This document shows positions 8,955 to 16,660 of a DNA stretch of 64,000 bases, piece after piece; within the stretch, counting starts at the first letter, position 1, and every line of letters starts with the position of its first letter. Under the pieces are notes generated by a model. The model had not been told where the DNA came from. It was given only the letters and a program-made list of their open reading frames with translations, and searched no databases. This DNA is from M3007 sp033764075 (GTDB lineage: Bacteria; Bacteroidota; Bacteroidia; Chitinophagales; Saprospiraceae): positions 62,001-126,000 of the forward strand of contig JANRJH010000013.1 of NCBI GenBank assembly GCA_033764075.1. Reading direction: 5' to 3'. The position numbers were made by a program, and so were the translations under genes.

Positions 8955-10248
8955 GTGGGCAGTCTTGCTGCTGTTGTGCGGCATTTTGCCGTTGGGCGCA
9001 GTGCAGGGGCAATCCAAAACCGAGTTGGAAAGCAAGCGCAAAAAGCTTCTTCAGGACATTGAGCAGACCGACAACCTGTTGAAGAAAACGGCCAAATCCA
9101 AAGAAGCCACCTACAACCGTTTCATCGCCCTGCAACAGCAAATTGAGCATCGGGCATCCCTGGTTGAAACCGTACAGGCAGAAATCGTCGCCGCCCAGGA
9201 AAGCATCACCCGTACCGAAGATGTGGTTTCCTCCCTCAACGCAGACATTGGGAGCATGGAAGCGGAATACGGCCGCATGGTCCGCAGTGCGTTTCGGCGC
9301 AAGACACTGCACAAACCGTTGCTGTACATCCTCTCGGCCTCCTCGTTGAATCAGGCGTTCCGGCGCTGGCTTTTCCTGCGCAAGTATGATGCGTTTCGGC
9401 GACAACAATCGCAAGCCATTCGGTTTACCCGCGACATCCTTTCCCGCCGCCTTTCCACGCTTGAACAAACACGGCTGGAGAAAGAATTGCTGCTTTCGAC
9501 CCTCACCGGCCAAAAATCGACGCTTGACACCGAATTGGTGCGCAAGAATAACCTGCTAAAAGAGCTCAAGCAGGATGAAGACCGGCTGCGCCAACAACTC
9601 AAAAAACAGCAGGCGGCACACGATGAACTCAACAAGGCGATCGATGCCGTAATCACCGCCGAAATCAAACGCAAGGAAAGCGAAAAACGCGCAGCGTCGG
9701 CCAAACCCGCCGCCAAACCGGCCGCCAAACCGGCTGCTGCTAAAAAAGAAAAAACCGAAGAAAAACCGACTGCCCTGTCAACAAAAAAAGAGTCGGCTGC
9801 ACCGGAAACAGCGGCAGCGGCCCCGGATGACCTCACCTCCGCGGCTTTCGGCAACCAAAAAGGAAAATTGCCCATGCCGGTGAGCAAGGGATTCGTCTCC
9901 CGGAAATACGGACGCCAGCAACACCCCACCATCCGGAACCTGGAGATCACCAACAACGGCATCGACATACAAACAGAGGAGGGCGCTCCGGCCCGTGCCG
10001 TGTACGAGGGCATCGTTGCCGGCGTGCAGTTTATTCCCGGACACGACTATACCGTGATCCTGCAACACGGCAACTACTATACGGTGTACGCCAACCTCGC
10101 CGGCCTGCAAGTGGAGAAGGGGCAAACGGTCCGCGTCAATGAAACCCTGGGCCGGGTAGGTACGAACCCCATCACCGGTACCGCAGAGTTGCATTTTGAG
10201 GTGTGGTACCAACGGGAGCGGATGAACCCGGGGCTATGGGTTAAATGA
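8896..10248 (+). CDS. EnvC-like murein hydrolase activator (coiled coil + degenerate M23/LytM)
   Basis: 450 residues. Signal peptide near residues 18-40 (NKWAVLLLLCGILPLGAVQGQ), long coiled coil about 40-270 (many heptads, 'LRQQLKKQQAAHDELNKAI'), an Ala/Lys/Pro-rich linker about 268-310 with a repeated AKPA unit, and a LytM/M23 domain about 325-450. In the LytM domain the metal-binding first His of the usual HxGxD motif is Asn (NNGIDI), so the site is probably inactive, as in EnvC and NlpD, which activate amidases at the division site rather than cut peptidoglycan. A second His (ELHFEV) remains. Start at 8896 overlaps DUF4292 by 59 bases; no in-frame alternative after that overlap has an ATG. 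Stop is one base before the 145-bp repeat array. Confidence 0.85.
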   Translation: MVRKPIDLKYRNTTALWANKWAVLLLLCGILPLGAVQGQSKTELESKRKKLLQDIEQTDNLLKKTAKSKEATYNRFIALQQQIEHRASLVETVQAEIVAAQESITRTEDVVSSLNADIGSMEAEYGRMVRSAFRRKTLHKPLLYILSASSLNQAFRRWLFLRKYDAFRRQQSQAIRFTRDILSRRLSTLEQTRLEKELLLSTLTGQKSTLDTELVRKNNLLKELKQDEDRLRQQLKKQQAAHDELNKAIDAVITAEIKRKESEKRAASAKPAAKPAAKPAAAKKEKTEEKPTALSTKKESAAPETAAAAPDDLTSAAFGNQKGKLPMPVSKGFVSRKYGRQQHPTIRNLEITNNGIDIQTEEGAPARAVYEGIVAGVQFIPGHDYTVILQHGNYYTVYANLAGLQVEKGQTVRVNETLGRVGTNPITGTAELHFEVWYQRERMNPGLWVK

Positions 10249-10680
10249 GTCCTCTGTGCCCCTCTGCGAAACCGCTGCGTCCTCTGTGGTTCCTTTTAAA
10301 AATAAACCGCAGAGGACGCAGAGTTTTCGCAGAGGGGCACAGAGGGCATCCGTTCACAGACACGGGGCGCTCAACCGCAGACCAAGTTGGGGAGTACTCT
10401 GTGCTCCTCCGCGAATCCGCTGAGTCCTCTGCGGTTTATTTTTAAAAGAAACCACAGAGGACGCAGCGGTTTCGCAGAGGGGCACAGAGGGCATCCGTTC
10501 ACAGACACGGGGCGCTCAACCGCAGACCAAGTTGGGGAGTACTCTGCGCTCCTCCGCGAATCCGCTGCGTCCTCTGTGGTTCCTTTTAAAAATAAACCGC
10601 AGAGGACGCAGCGGATTCGCAGAGGGGCACAGAGGGCATCTGTTCACAGACACGGGGCGCTCAACCGCAGACCAAGTTGT
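10249..10680. repeat. Three tandem 145-bp repeats, each a long hairpin plus a conserved 46-base spacer
   Basis: The block between the EnvC-like stop (10248) and the M1 peptidase stop (10687) consists of three copies with an exact period of 145 (the shared GCATC lies at 10346, 10491 and 10636). Each copy has a hairpin of about 40-base arms built from CTCTGTG/CCTCTGCG-type motifs and their complements around an AT-rich loop, then a spacer (GGCATCYGTTCACAG...CAAGTTG) that is identical in copies 1 and 2 for about 50 bases and differs at one base in copy 3. The loop of copy 2 is the reverse complement of those in copies 1 and 3. As 145 is not a multiple of 3, no shared reading frame exists; this is not coding. 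It may act as a bidirectional terminator. Resembles palindromic REP/MITE-like elements with CGCAGAGG motifs. Confidence 0.9.
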
Positions 10681-10686
10681 TCGGGG

Positions 10687-12540
10687 TCACTCTTTAGCCC
10701 ACTGGTTGTCTGCCGCGTTCACGTCCGCCAGCCGTTTTGAAGGGTCAATTTCGATCCGGGCGATGTTTTTCAATTTGTCCGGAATGACAAAAGAAAAGGA
10801 GGGGTCAACCCAGCGGTGATCGGGCAGCACGGTACGCGGCAGGTCGGATTCTGCTGGTTTTACCCCGCGCATGCTTTCGAGTGGCGCATAATACAGTTCC
10901 TTTTCGCCGTTGTCGTAGGTGACCACCACTTCCACCGGCATGGCCATACGTCCGTTCCGGGCCACGGTAATCCGTGTTTGCTTGCGGTCTTCCGTTTCCA
11001 CCCGGGCTATGCCGTAATCTACGGTGTTGGTAGTGTTTACAAAATCTTCTCTATACCAGTCAAGTTCCAGTCCGCTTTGTTTTTCCATGATCCGGATGAA
11101 ATCATTAACGTTGGGGTGTTTGAACTTCCAGGTATCGAAATACCGGAGAAGACCTTTGGACAGGTTATCCTCCCCGATCACGTAGCCGAGTTGGGCCAGG
11201 AAAACGTGACCCTTGGAGTAGGCCGAAAGCCCGTAACCCTGGTTGGTGTGGAAATGATCTGCGTGGGTGGTCAGGGGTTCGGCTTTGCCGCTGTTGGTCA
11301 GCATCATGTAGCCCATATAGCCGCCGACGTGCGGGCTGTCTGTGGCCTTTCGATCGCCCATCAACCCGGCCCGCGCCAGTTCGTTTTCCACAATGCTTTC
11401 GGCGTAGGAGGTAAAACCCTCATCCATCCAGGCATACAGGCTTTCGTTGGTGCCGAGGACCATTTGATACCAAGAGTGCAATTGTTCGTGAACAGCCACC
11501 CCCACCAGGCTGGAGAGCGGCCGGTTTCCAGTGATGAGGGTGCCCATAGGGTACTCCATGCCGCCGTCACCACCTTGAATAAACGCGTACTCCGGGTGGG
11601 GGTATTGGCCGAAACGCTCGTTCATGATCGTCCGGGCCCGGTTCATGATGGCAGGCAGGGCTTGCCATTGTTCGTCGTAGCCCTTGCCTTTTTGCCAGAA
11701 GAAACGCAGGGTAGTGCCGTCGTCGGCGCTGATGGCCGTATGGGTGAAATCCGGATCGGCGGCCCACATAAAATCGTGAACGTTTTGGGCTTTGAAGTGC
11801 CAGTTGAGCTTGTCGCCTGCCGGGCGCACCACCGGCGTACCGGGGGATTCGTATCCGTAGCCGATCTGTTGGGGATTTTGCAATACAGCGCCGGCAGCGA
11901 TCAGATAACGGCTGTCCATGCTGATCTTCACGTCGAAATCGCCCCAGACGCCGTAAAACTCTCTGGCGACATAAGGGTTTGCGTGCCAGCCCTGGTAGTC
12001 ATACTCGCACAGTTTAGGATACCATTGCGCCATGGAAAACTCGACGCCCTCCCGGTTGTCGCGCCCGGATCGTCGAATCTGCACGGGCACCTGGGCATCC
12101 CATTCCATGGCTAGCCGGGCGGTGGCGCCGGGCAGTATGGGCTCGGGAAGCTGCACTTCGAGGATCGTCTCACTGGTTTCAAAAGCGGCGGGCTTGCCGT
12201 TCAGAGCCAGGGTGCGCACACGAATGTAACCCTGTTCTTCGGGTTTCAACTTACTGATCCGGTCGGCCACCCGCTTGTCGGCGTCTTCAATGGTGCGCGA
12301 GCGCACGTCCATCATGCTTCCGGGCTGAAACGCGTTGAAATACAAGTGGTAAAAAACCTGGTGGAGGGTGTCCGGGCTATTGTTGGTGTACAGGATTTCC
12401 TGTTTGCCCCGGTATTGGTGTTTTTCCGCATCGACGTCGATCGCCATGGCGTATTCGACGCGTTGTTGCCAACGATCTGGTTGCGCGTAAGCACCGCAAG
12501 GGATTATCGCCAGCACTATTGCGACAAGCCGGTTTGTCAT
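10687..12540 (-). CDS. Secreted M1 family metallopeptidase
   Basis: 617 residues with signal peptide MTNRLVAIVLAIIPCGAYAQ. Zinc site HEQLH at residues 351-355, followed after 18 residues by the third ligand Glu374 in 'AWMDEGFTSYAE', the exact M1 spacing HExxH-X18-E. The substrate-recognition GxMEN-like motif is GGMEYP, upstream. N-terminal beta domain ('QYRGKQEILYTNNSPDTLHQVFYHLYFNAFQPG') fits M1 aminopeptidases of the Bacteroidota type. It probably trims peptides in the periplasm or outside. The start at 12540 is preferred over 12648 because it gives a normal signal peptide. A 432-residue antisense frame is a shadow. Convergent with the EnvC-like gene across the 145-bp array and divergent from the DUF6580 gene. 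Confidence 0.93.
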   Translation of the reverse strand: MTNRLVAIVLAIIPCGAYAQPDRWQQRVEYAMAIDVDAEKHQYRGKQEILYTNNSPDTLHQVFYHLYFNAFQPGSMMDVRSRTIEDADKRVADRISKLKPEEQGYIRVRTLALNGKPAAFETSETILEVQLPEPILPGATARLAMEWDAQVPVQIRRSGRDNREGVEFSMAQWYPKLCEYDYQGWHANPYVAREFYGVWGDFDVKISMDSRYLIAAGAVLQNPQQIGYGYESPGTPVVRPAGDKLNWHFKAQNVHDFMWAADPDFTHTAISADDGTTLRFFWQKGKGYDEQWQALPAIMNRARTIMNERFGQYPHPEYAFIQGGDGGMEYPMGTLITGNRPLSSLVGVAVHEQLHSWYQMVLGTNESLYAWMDEGFTSYAESIVENELARAGLMGDRKATDSPHVGGYMGYMMLTNSGKAEPLTTHADHFHTNQGYGLSAYSKGHVFLAQLGYVIGEDNLSKGLLRYFDTWKFKHPNVNDFIRIMEKQSGLELDWYREDFVNTTNTVDYGIARVETEDRKQTRITVARNGRMAMPVEVVVTYDNGEKELYYAPLESMRGVKPAESDLPRTVLPDHRWVDPSFSFVIPDKLKNIARIEIDPSKRLADVNAADNQWAKE

Positions 12541-12620
12541 AGTTGTATTTTTTTCCGGCAATGATATGGAAAATGAGAACGGGTTGCACGAATCGGGCAC
12601 ACCCGCTGTGCAATATGCGC

Positions 12621-12628
12621 TATCTTTG
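12621..12628 (+). promoter_or_regulatory. -7 promoter box for the DUF6580 gene
   Basis: TATCTTTG fits TAnnTTTG and lies 34 bases before the ATG at 12663, within the divergent gap to the M1 peptidase gene. A TTG at 12584-12586 is too far for a normal -33 element. Confidence 0.5.
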
Positions 12629-12662
12629 CAGCGCAATAGCCAAAACACTGAACATAACGTCT

Positions 12663-13205
12663 ATGAAAATTCGCCTTGTCCTCGCGCTCCTTCTTTTGGC
12701 TGCCCTCATGCGCATACTCCCGCACTGGCCCAACTTCACCCCGCTGGCCGCCATGGGGCTGTTTGGCGCAGCCCTGCTGGAACGCAAATGGATGGCCTTT
12801 GCCGCCACCTTTCTGGCCCTGTTTCTGAGCGATCTGGTGCTGAACAACGTGGTTTACGCCCAGTACTACGATGGCTTTGTCTGGTTTACCTCCTGGTGGC
12901 AATACCTGTCGTTTGGCCTGGTGGTGTTGCTGGGCAGTTCGATGCTTTCGCACAACCGAAACTGGGGCCGGATCGGCCTCACTGCCGCAGGCAGCTCCCT
13001 GGTATTTTTTCTCGTGAGCAACTTCAGCGTTTGGGTGGAGAGCGGCATGTACCCGAAAAACACGGCCGGCTTGCTGGCCTGTTACACCGCCGGACTTCCT
13101 TTCCTTGCCCCAACCGTGTTGGGCGATCTTTTTTACACTGCGGTGCTTTTTGGCGGCTTTAGCCTCGTCTACAACCGCCTGACTCGCATGCCGTCCGCTG
13201 CCTAA
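12663..13205 (+). CDS. DUF6580 family membrane protein
   Basis: 180 residues, with about five hydrophobic segments (residues 3-18, 22-55, 75-92, 100-118, 150-172). 'RILPHWPNFTPLAAMGLFGAALLERKW' and 'FLSDLVLNN' match DUF6580, a family of small inner-membrane proteins resembling the substrate-binding S component of ECF-type transporters; the transported compound is unknown and no ECF ATPase lies nearby. The start is set at 12663, preceded by a good -7 box; the longer reading from 12543 adds a non-hydrophobic region and would precede the promoter. The thioesterase gene follows 13 bases downstream, so they may be cotranscribed. Confidence 0.75.
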   Translation: MKIRLVLALLLLAALMRILPHWPNFTPLAAMGLFGAALLERKWMAFAATFLALFLSDLVLNNVVYAQYYDGFVWFTSWWQYLSFGLVVLLGSSMLSHNRNWGRIGLTAAGSSLVFFLVSNFSVWVESGMYPKNTAGLLACYTAGLPFLAPTVLGDLFYTAVLFGGFSLVYNRLTRMPSAA

Positions 13206-13218
13206 TCCGTATTTCCTG

Positions 13219-13776
13219 ATGTCCAAAACAAAAAAATCGCCACCCAAAAAAGTCGCCGACAGCCGTACAGTAATGACGGAGATTGTGATGCCCAACGATA
13301 CCAACACCATGGGAAACCTCATGGGCGGGTACCTGATGCGTTGGATGGACATAGCGACCGCCATCTGCGCCGGGAAACACTGCGAAGCGCACGTGGTTAC
13401 GGCTGCGGTGGACAATATTTCTTTTCAAAAACCCATTCTGCTGGGCGACGTGATCACCCTGGATGCCTGCGTCACCCGCGCGTTCAATACGTCTGTTGAG
13501 GTGTTTGTAGAGGTGTTTGCCAACGACATCAAGGGGCAAAATGCCCGACGCTGCAACCACGCCTATTTTACGTTTGTAGCCGTGGCCGACGACAGGAAAA
13601 CGCCGGTTCCGGTACCTGAAGTGATTCCCCTGTCGTCGGAAGAACAAAAACTGTATGAAAGCGCCGCCCGGCGCCGGGAGATCAGACTGATTCTTGCCGG
13701 GCGAATCAAACCGAAAGACGCCGGTGAACTGCGGGCTTTTTTTGCAGACATCGAGTCCGACGCCAATTCGCGGTAA
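13219..13776 (+). CDS. Hot-dog acyl-CoA thioesterase (YciA/BACH type)
   Basis: 185 residues, one hot-dog domain about 15-150. The family signature 'MPNDTNTMGNLMGGYLMRWMDIATAICAGKHC' holds the catalytic Asp/Asn region (N-x-MG-L-x-GG-x-LM-x-WMD), followed by 'VTAAVDNISFQKPILLGDVITLDACVTRAFNTSVEVFVEVFAND'. These cytoplasmic hexameric enzymes hydrolyse acyl-CoA to free CoA and acid with broad chain-length preference. The C-terminus (about 150-185) is charged and helical. Convergent with the S8 peptidase gene; 14 bases between stops. Confidence 0.88.
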   Translation: MSKTKKSPPKKVADSRTVMTEIVMPNDTNTMGNLMGGYLMRWMDIATAICAGKHCEAHVVTAAVDNISFQKPILLGDVITLDACVTRAFNTSVEVFVEVFANDIKGQNARRCNHAYFTFVAVADDRKTPVPVPEVIPLSSEEQKLYESAARRREIRLILAGRIKPKDAGELRAFFADIESDANSR

Positions 13777-13790
13777 CGCTACATCCTTAA

Positions 13791-16508
13791 TTATTGCTGC
13801 CGGCACAACCAGGCCTGCCAAACGGCACGCTCGCCCCTCAGGGTGACCAGGTACATGCCCCCGGGCCACTGTCCGGCCGGCAAAAACACCGCCTGTTCAG
13901 CAGACCCGACTTCCCGCTCGTACAGCAGGCGGCCCTGTGCGTTGTGCACAGAGAGGATGCCCGATGACACCGGCAGCGGGCGCATCAACCAGGTGCCCGC
14001 ACTTCCCGCAGGATTGGGCGACAACAGGAGGCCCTCCAACCGGGTGGATGCCACCTTGACATCCGAAACAAAAGGCTGCAATACAATGCAGTAATCCTTC
14101 ACCTGCCCAAAATCAAACGTCTCGCAGGGTTCCGGAGCGCCGGCCAGGGGCGTCTTACGCTTCATGGATACCCGCATCCGAACATTTTTTTCTGCTAAAA
14201 CCGCCGGGGTTTCCAACCATCCAACTGCGGCCTCATCCAGCGCAAAACCGGGGTCGAAGGCAACTTCACCTGCGTCGTCAAAATCGCCGTCGGCGTTGAA
14301 GTCGATGAAAATACGAAAAAAATGCGGCTGAAACGCCCCAATGGCGTCCGGCTTGATGAGCACTTCGTACAAACCGGGGCTGTACAGCGTGAGCACATCT
14401 GCCGGCACGTCGGAATGGTCCTCGTAGCCTGCTCCCGGCAAACCGCCCTGTTGCCAGGCCCCCAGGGTAAATTGTGCCATCCAGGCCGAAGTTGCATCGC
14501 TTGCTTCCGAGGTACAATACACGGAATCGGTGCACGCGCCGCATCCGGCGGTTTGCCAGGTCGTTGATGCGCCGGGGGCCGACCATTCTGTTTCGCACAA
14601 AACGGAAAGTCGGAAATAATACCGTGTGCAGGGCAACAAATCGGCGAGCCAGGCCTGGGTGTCCAACGAAGTCAGCATTTGCCAGGCACCCGAGATGTCT
14701 GCCGACCATTCCAGGCGGTACGCCTGCCCCCCCGTCACTGCCGGCCAGTGCACTTGCAGCCGGTTATCCGGCCACGCGGTTACGGCCACGTCCGGGGGCA
14801 CGCAGCAACCGCTGGTGGAAAAGCCGCCCGACGTTGAAGCGCTCCAACCTTCGGAACAACGCGCCTGGACGTCACATGCATAGGAGACGCAAGGCTTAAC
14901 CCCGGTCAGCAATACCGGTGGGCCATCCACCAGCATTTCCTGCCATAGGGTGTCCTTTTCCGGTTTCCAGCGGATACGAAAGGTGTCTTGCGCGATGAGC
15001 GGTGTCCAGTCCAGGGCTACGGAACCACCGTCAGCGACAATGGCGGTCAGGTCAAAGGGCGCCGGGCATTCGCCACAACCCGATTCAGCCAGGGCAAGCA
15101 GGTTGCCCAGATGAAGTCTCCCTCCGGTAACCGATTTCCCCAACATATCGTTGTTGGGTATGGCCGCACGCAGCAGCTTGTGGCGCGCCCACAACGCGGC
15201 TGCGGCGGGATCTGAAGCGGTTTGCTCGGCCAATTCCGGGCAATCGGCGCCATGGAGCAGCGCCAGGGCGCCCGCCAACTGTGGGGATGCGAGGGACGTA
15301 CCGGCATAAACACCATACGCATTGCCGGGGTCTGTGGTGACCACTGCCTGGCCATAGGCCCCCAGATCGACGTGTTCCGAGCCCCAGGCCGCAACCAGTG
15401 CGTCGACGTGATTGAGGCTGGTGGTGGTGATCAGGTACGGGCTGGGGCAAAGCCCCGGCAGATCGCCCGACTGGTCGATGTTCACCGGCAGATTGGATAC
15501 CGGTGCTACCGACAGGATGCCAGCCTTACCCAGCGAATCCAGGGCGGCACACCACAAGGGCGCGTCCTCCGGATGCGCGTAATTGATGCCCCAGGAGCAG
15601 TTGACGGCCACAACAAACGCTCCTTCGGCACCCTGCGTCTGGTTGTACCGCTTGCGGGTCTTCCATACGTAGTCGTATGCCTGAAGCAGAGAGGCTACCG
15701 TGCCGGTACCGGCGACGAACAGCATTTTCGTCTGCCAGACCACCCCCGCCACGCCCAGGGAATTATTTCCGGCCGCAGCCAGGATGCCCGCCACCTGGGT
15801 GCCGTGGTTTTCGTCTGCAGAAGCAATATTGTCATTTTGTTGAAAGACATTCCAGCCCAGGTGGTCATCTGAGTATCCGTTTTGATCGTTGTCCAAACCG
15901 TCATTCGGCCAATCGCCGTAGTTCACCCAAAGGTTGGGCAACAGGTCGACGTGCTGTTGGTCGATGCCGCCGTCGATCACCGCCACCACCACGGTATCGC
16001 CAGTGGGGGTTATGGCGTCGGAGTGGAATGCCCAGGCGTCTGGAGCGCCCAGATCGGCGCCTGGTGTGCCGCCGCCCTGTCCGGTGTTGTACAGGTGCCA
16101 TTGCTGGCTGAACAAAGGGTCGTCGGGCAACAGCGAACCGTTTCTGGGCGACAGGGACAGGTTTCGCTGCGCACACAGCACCCGCGGATGCCGGACGAGC
16201 CAGTTTTTCAACGCCGGCACTGCCTGGCCTTGCCCTTCCGCCACGCGCAGGCACCAGGCGCCCAGCATCTCCGAACACATATAAAAAGTGTCAACAGCAT
16301 GTTCCGGATGGGTTCGATTCCACAGCGCAACCGCCGGCGCTGCATCTGCAGGCGTGCGGAACTGAACCACCAGCTCTTTATCGGACACAGGGATGGTTTG
16401 TGCGCCCAGTTGCGCCACCCAGCCTCCCGTAACCCACCAGCCCATGCACATCAACATGGAAGACAATTGCAAACCCGACAAGCTTTTTTGCGCCAAAAAG
16501 AACCTCAT
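13791..16508 (-). CDS. Secreted subtilisin-like peptidase with FnIII, GEVED and T9SS domains
   Basis: 905 residues. Signal peptide 1-36 (...MGWWVTGGWVAQLGAQT). Residues 40-130 look like a short inhibitor-type prodomain. The S8 catalytic triad is complete: Asp179 (VAVIDGGID), His235 (ENHGTQVAGI) and Ser405 (YAGTSLASPQ). Two fibronectin-like domains about 480-660 ('CPAPFDLTAIVADGGSVALDWTP', 'YRLEWSADISGAWQMLTSL'), a GEVED-type domain about 690-810 ('FFRIFIDFNADGDFDDAGE', 'MRVSMKRK', 'CETFDFGQVKDYCI') and a C-terminal T9SS domain ('LLLSPNPAGSAGTWLM'...'GGMYLVTLRGERAVWQAWLCRQQ'). The enzyme is exported by the T9SS to the surface or medium. It is divergent from the P-domain surface protein and lies at the edge of the adhesin island. 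Confidence 0.92.
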   Translation of the reverse strand: MRFFLAQKSLSGLQLSSMLMCMGWWVTGGWVAQLGAQTIPVSDKELVVQFRTPADAAPAVALWNRTHPEHAVDTFYMCSEMLGAWCLRVAEGQGQAVPALKNWLVRHPRVLCAQRNLSLSPRNGSLLPDDPLFSQQWHLYNTGQGGGTPGADLGAPDAWAFHSDAITPTGDTVVVAVIDGGIDQQHVDLLPNLWVNYGDWPNDGLDNDQNGYSDDHLGWNVFQQNDNIASADENHGTQVAGILAAAGNNSLGVAGVVWQTKMLFVAGTGTVASLLQAYDYVWKTRKRYNQTQGAEGAFVVAVNCSWGINYAHPEDAPLWCAALDSLGKAGILSVAPVSNLPVNIDQSGDLPGLCPSPYLITTTSLNHVDALVAAWGSEHVDLGAYGQAVVTTDPGNAYGVYAGTSLASPQLAGALALLHGADCPELAEQTASDPAAAALWARHKLLRAAIPNNDMLGKSVTGGRLHLGNLLALAESGCGECPAPFDLTAIVADGGSVALDWTPLIAQDTFRIRWKPEKDTLWQEMLVDGPPVLLTGVKPCVSYACDVQARCSEGWSASTSGGFSTSGCCVPPDVAVTAWPDNRLQVHWPAVTGGQAYRLEWSADISGAWQMLTSLDTQAWLADLLPCTRYYFRLSVLCETEWSAPGASTTWQTAGCGACTDSVYCTSEASDATSAWMAQFTLGAWQQGGLPGAGYEDHSDVPADVLTLYSPGLYEVLIKPDAIGAFQPHFFRIFIDFNADGDFDDAGEVAFDPGFALDEAAVGWLETPAVLAEKNVRMRVSMKRKTPLAGAPEPCETFDFGQVKDYCIVLQPFVSDVKVASTRLEGLLLSPNPAGSAGTWLMRPLPVSSGILSVHNAQGRLLYEREVGSAEQAVFLPAGQWPGGMYLVTLRGERAVWQAWLCRQQ

Positions 16509-16523
16509 ACACCCTTTTGCCCG

Positions 16524-16531
16524 TAATTTTG
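16524..16531 (+). promoter_or_regulatory. -7 promoter box for the 1444-residue surface protein
   Basis: TAATTTTG fits TAnnTTTG exactly. It lies 49 bases before the possible upstream non-AUG start at 16580 and 130 bases before the first ATG at 16661; the former distance is the more usual one for this genome. Confidence 0.45.
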
Positions 16532-16660
16532 TTTTCGAATAATCACACAGGTCAATCAGCAGACTAAAATCCCGGCAACATCAAAAAGTTTAGCGGTATT
16601 GGCGGCTTTTTTGCCTTTTTCAGGCAAATAGGCGCATATTCAGGATCAGCCATTCTGGGT

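Noticed and set aside
10249..10680. CRISPR array
   Set aside because: Only three units, unit 145 bases, the 'spacers' are nearly identical and there is no cas gene.
10245..10819. Three overlapping short frames in the 145-bp array
   Set aside because: The period is not a multiple of 3, so the copies are read in different frames; the similarity of the translations only reflects the DNA repeat.
10816..12114. 432-residue open frame antisense to the M1 peptidase
   Set aside because: No recognisable domain and the opposite strand carries a complete zinc peptidase.
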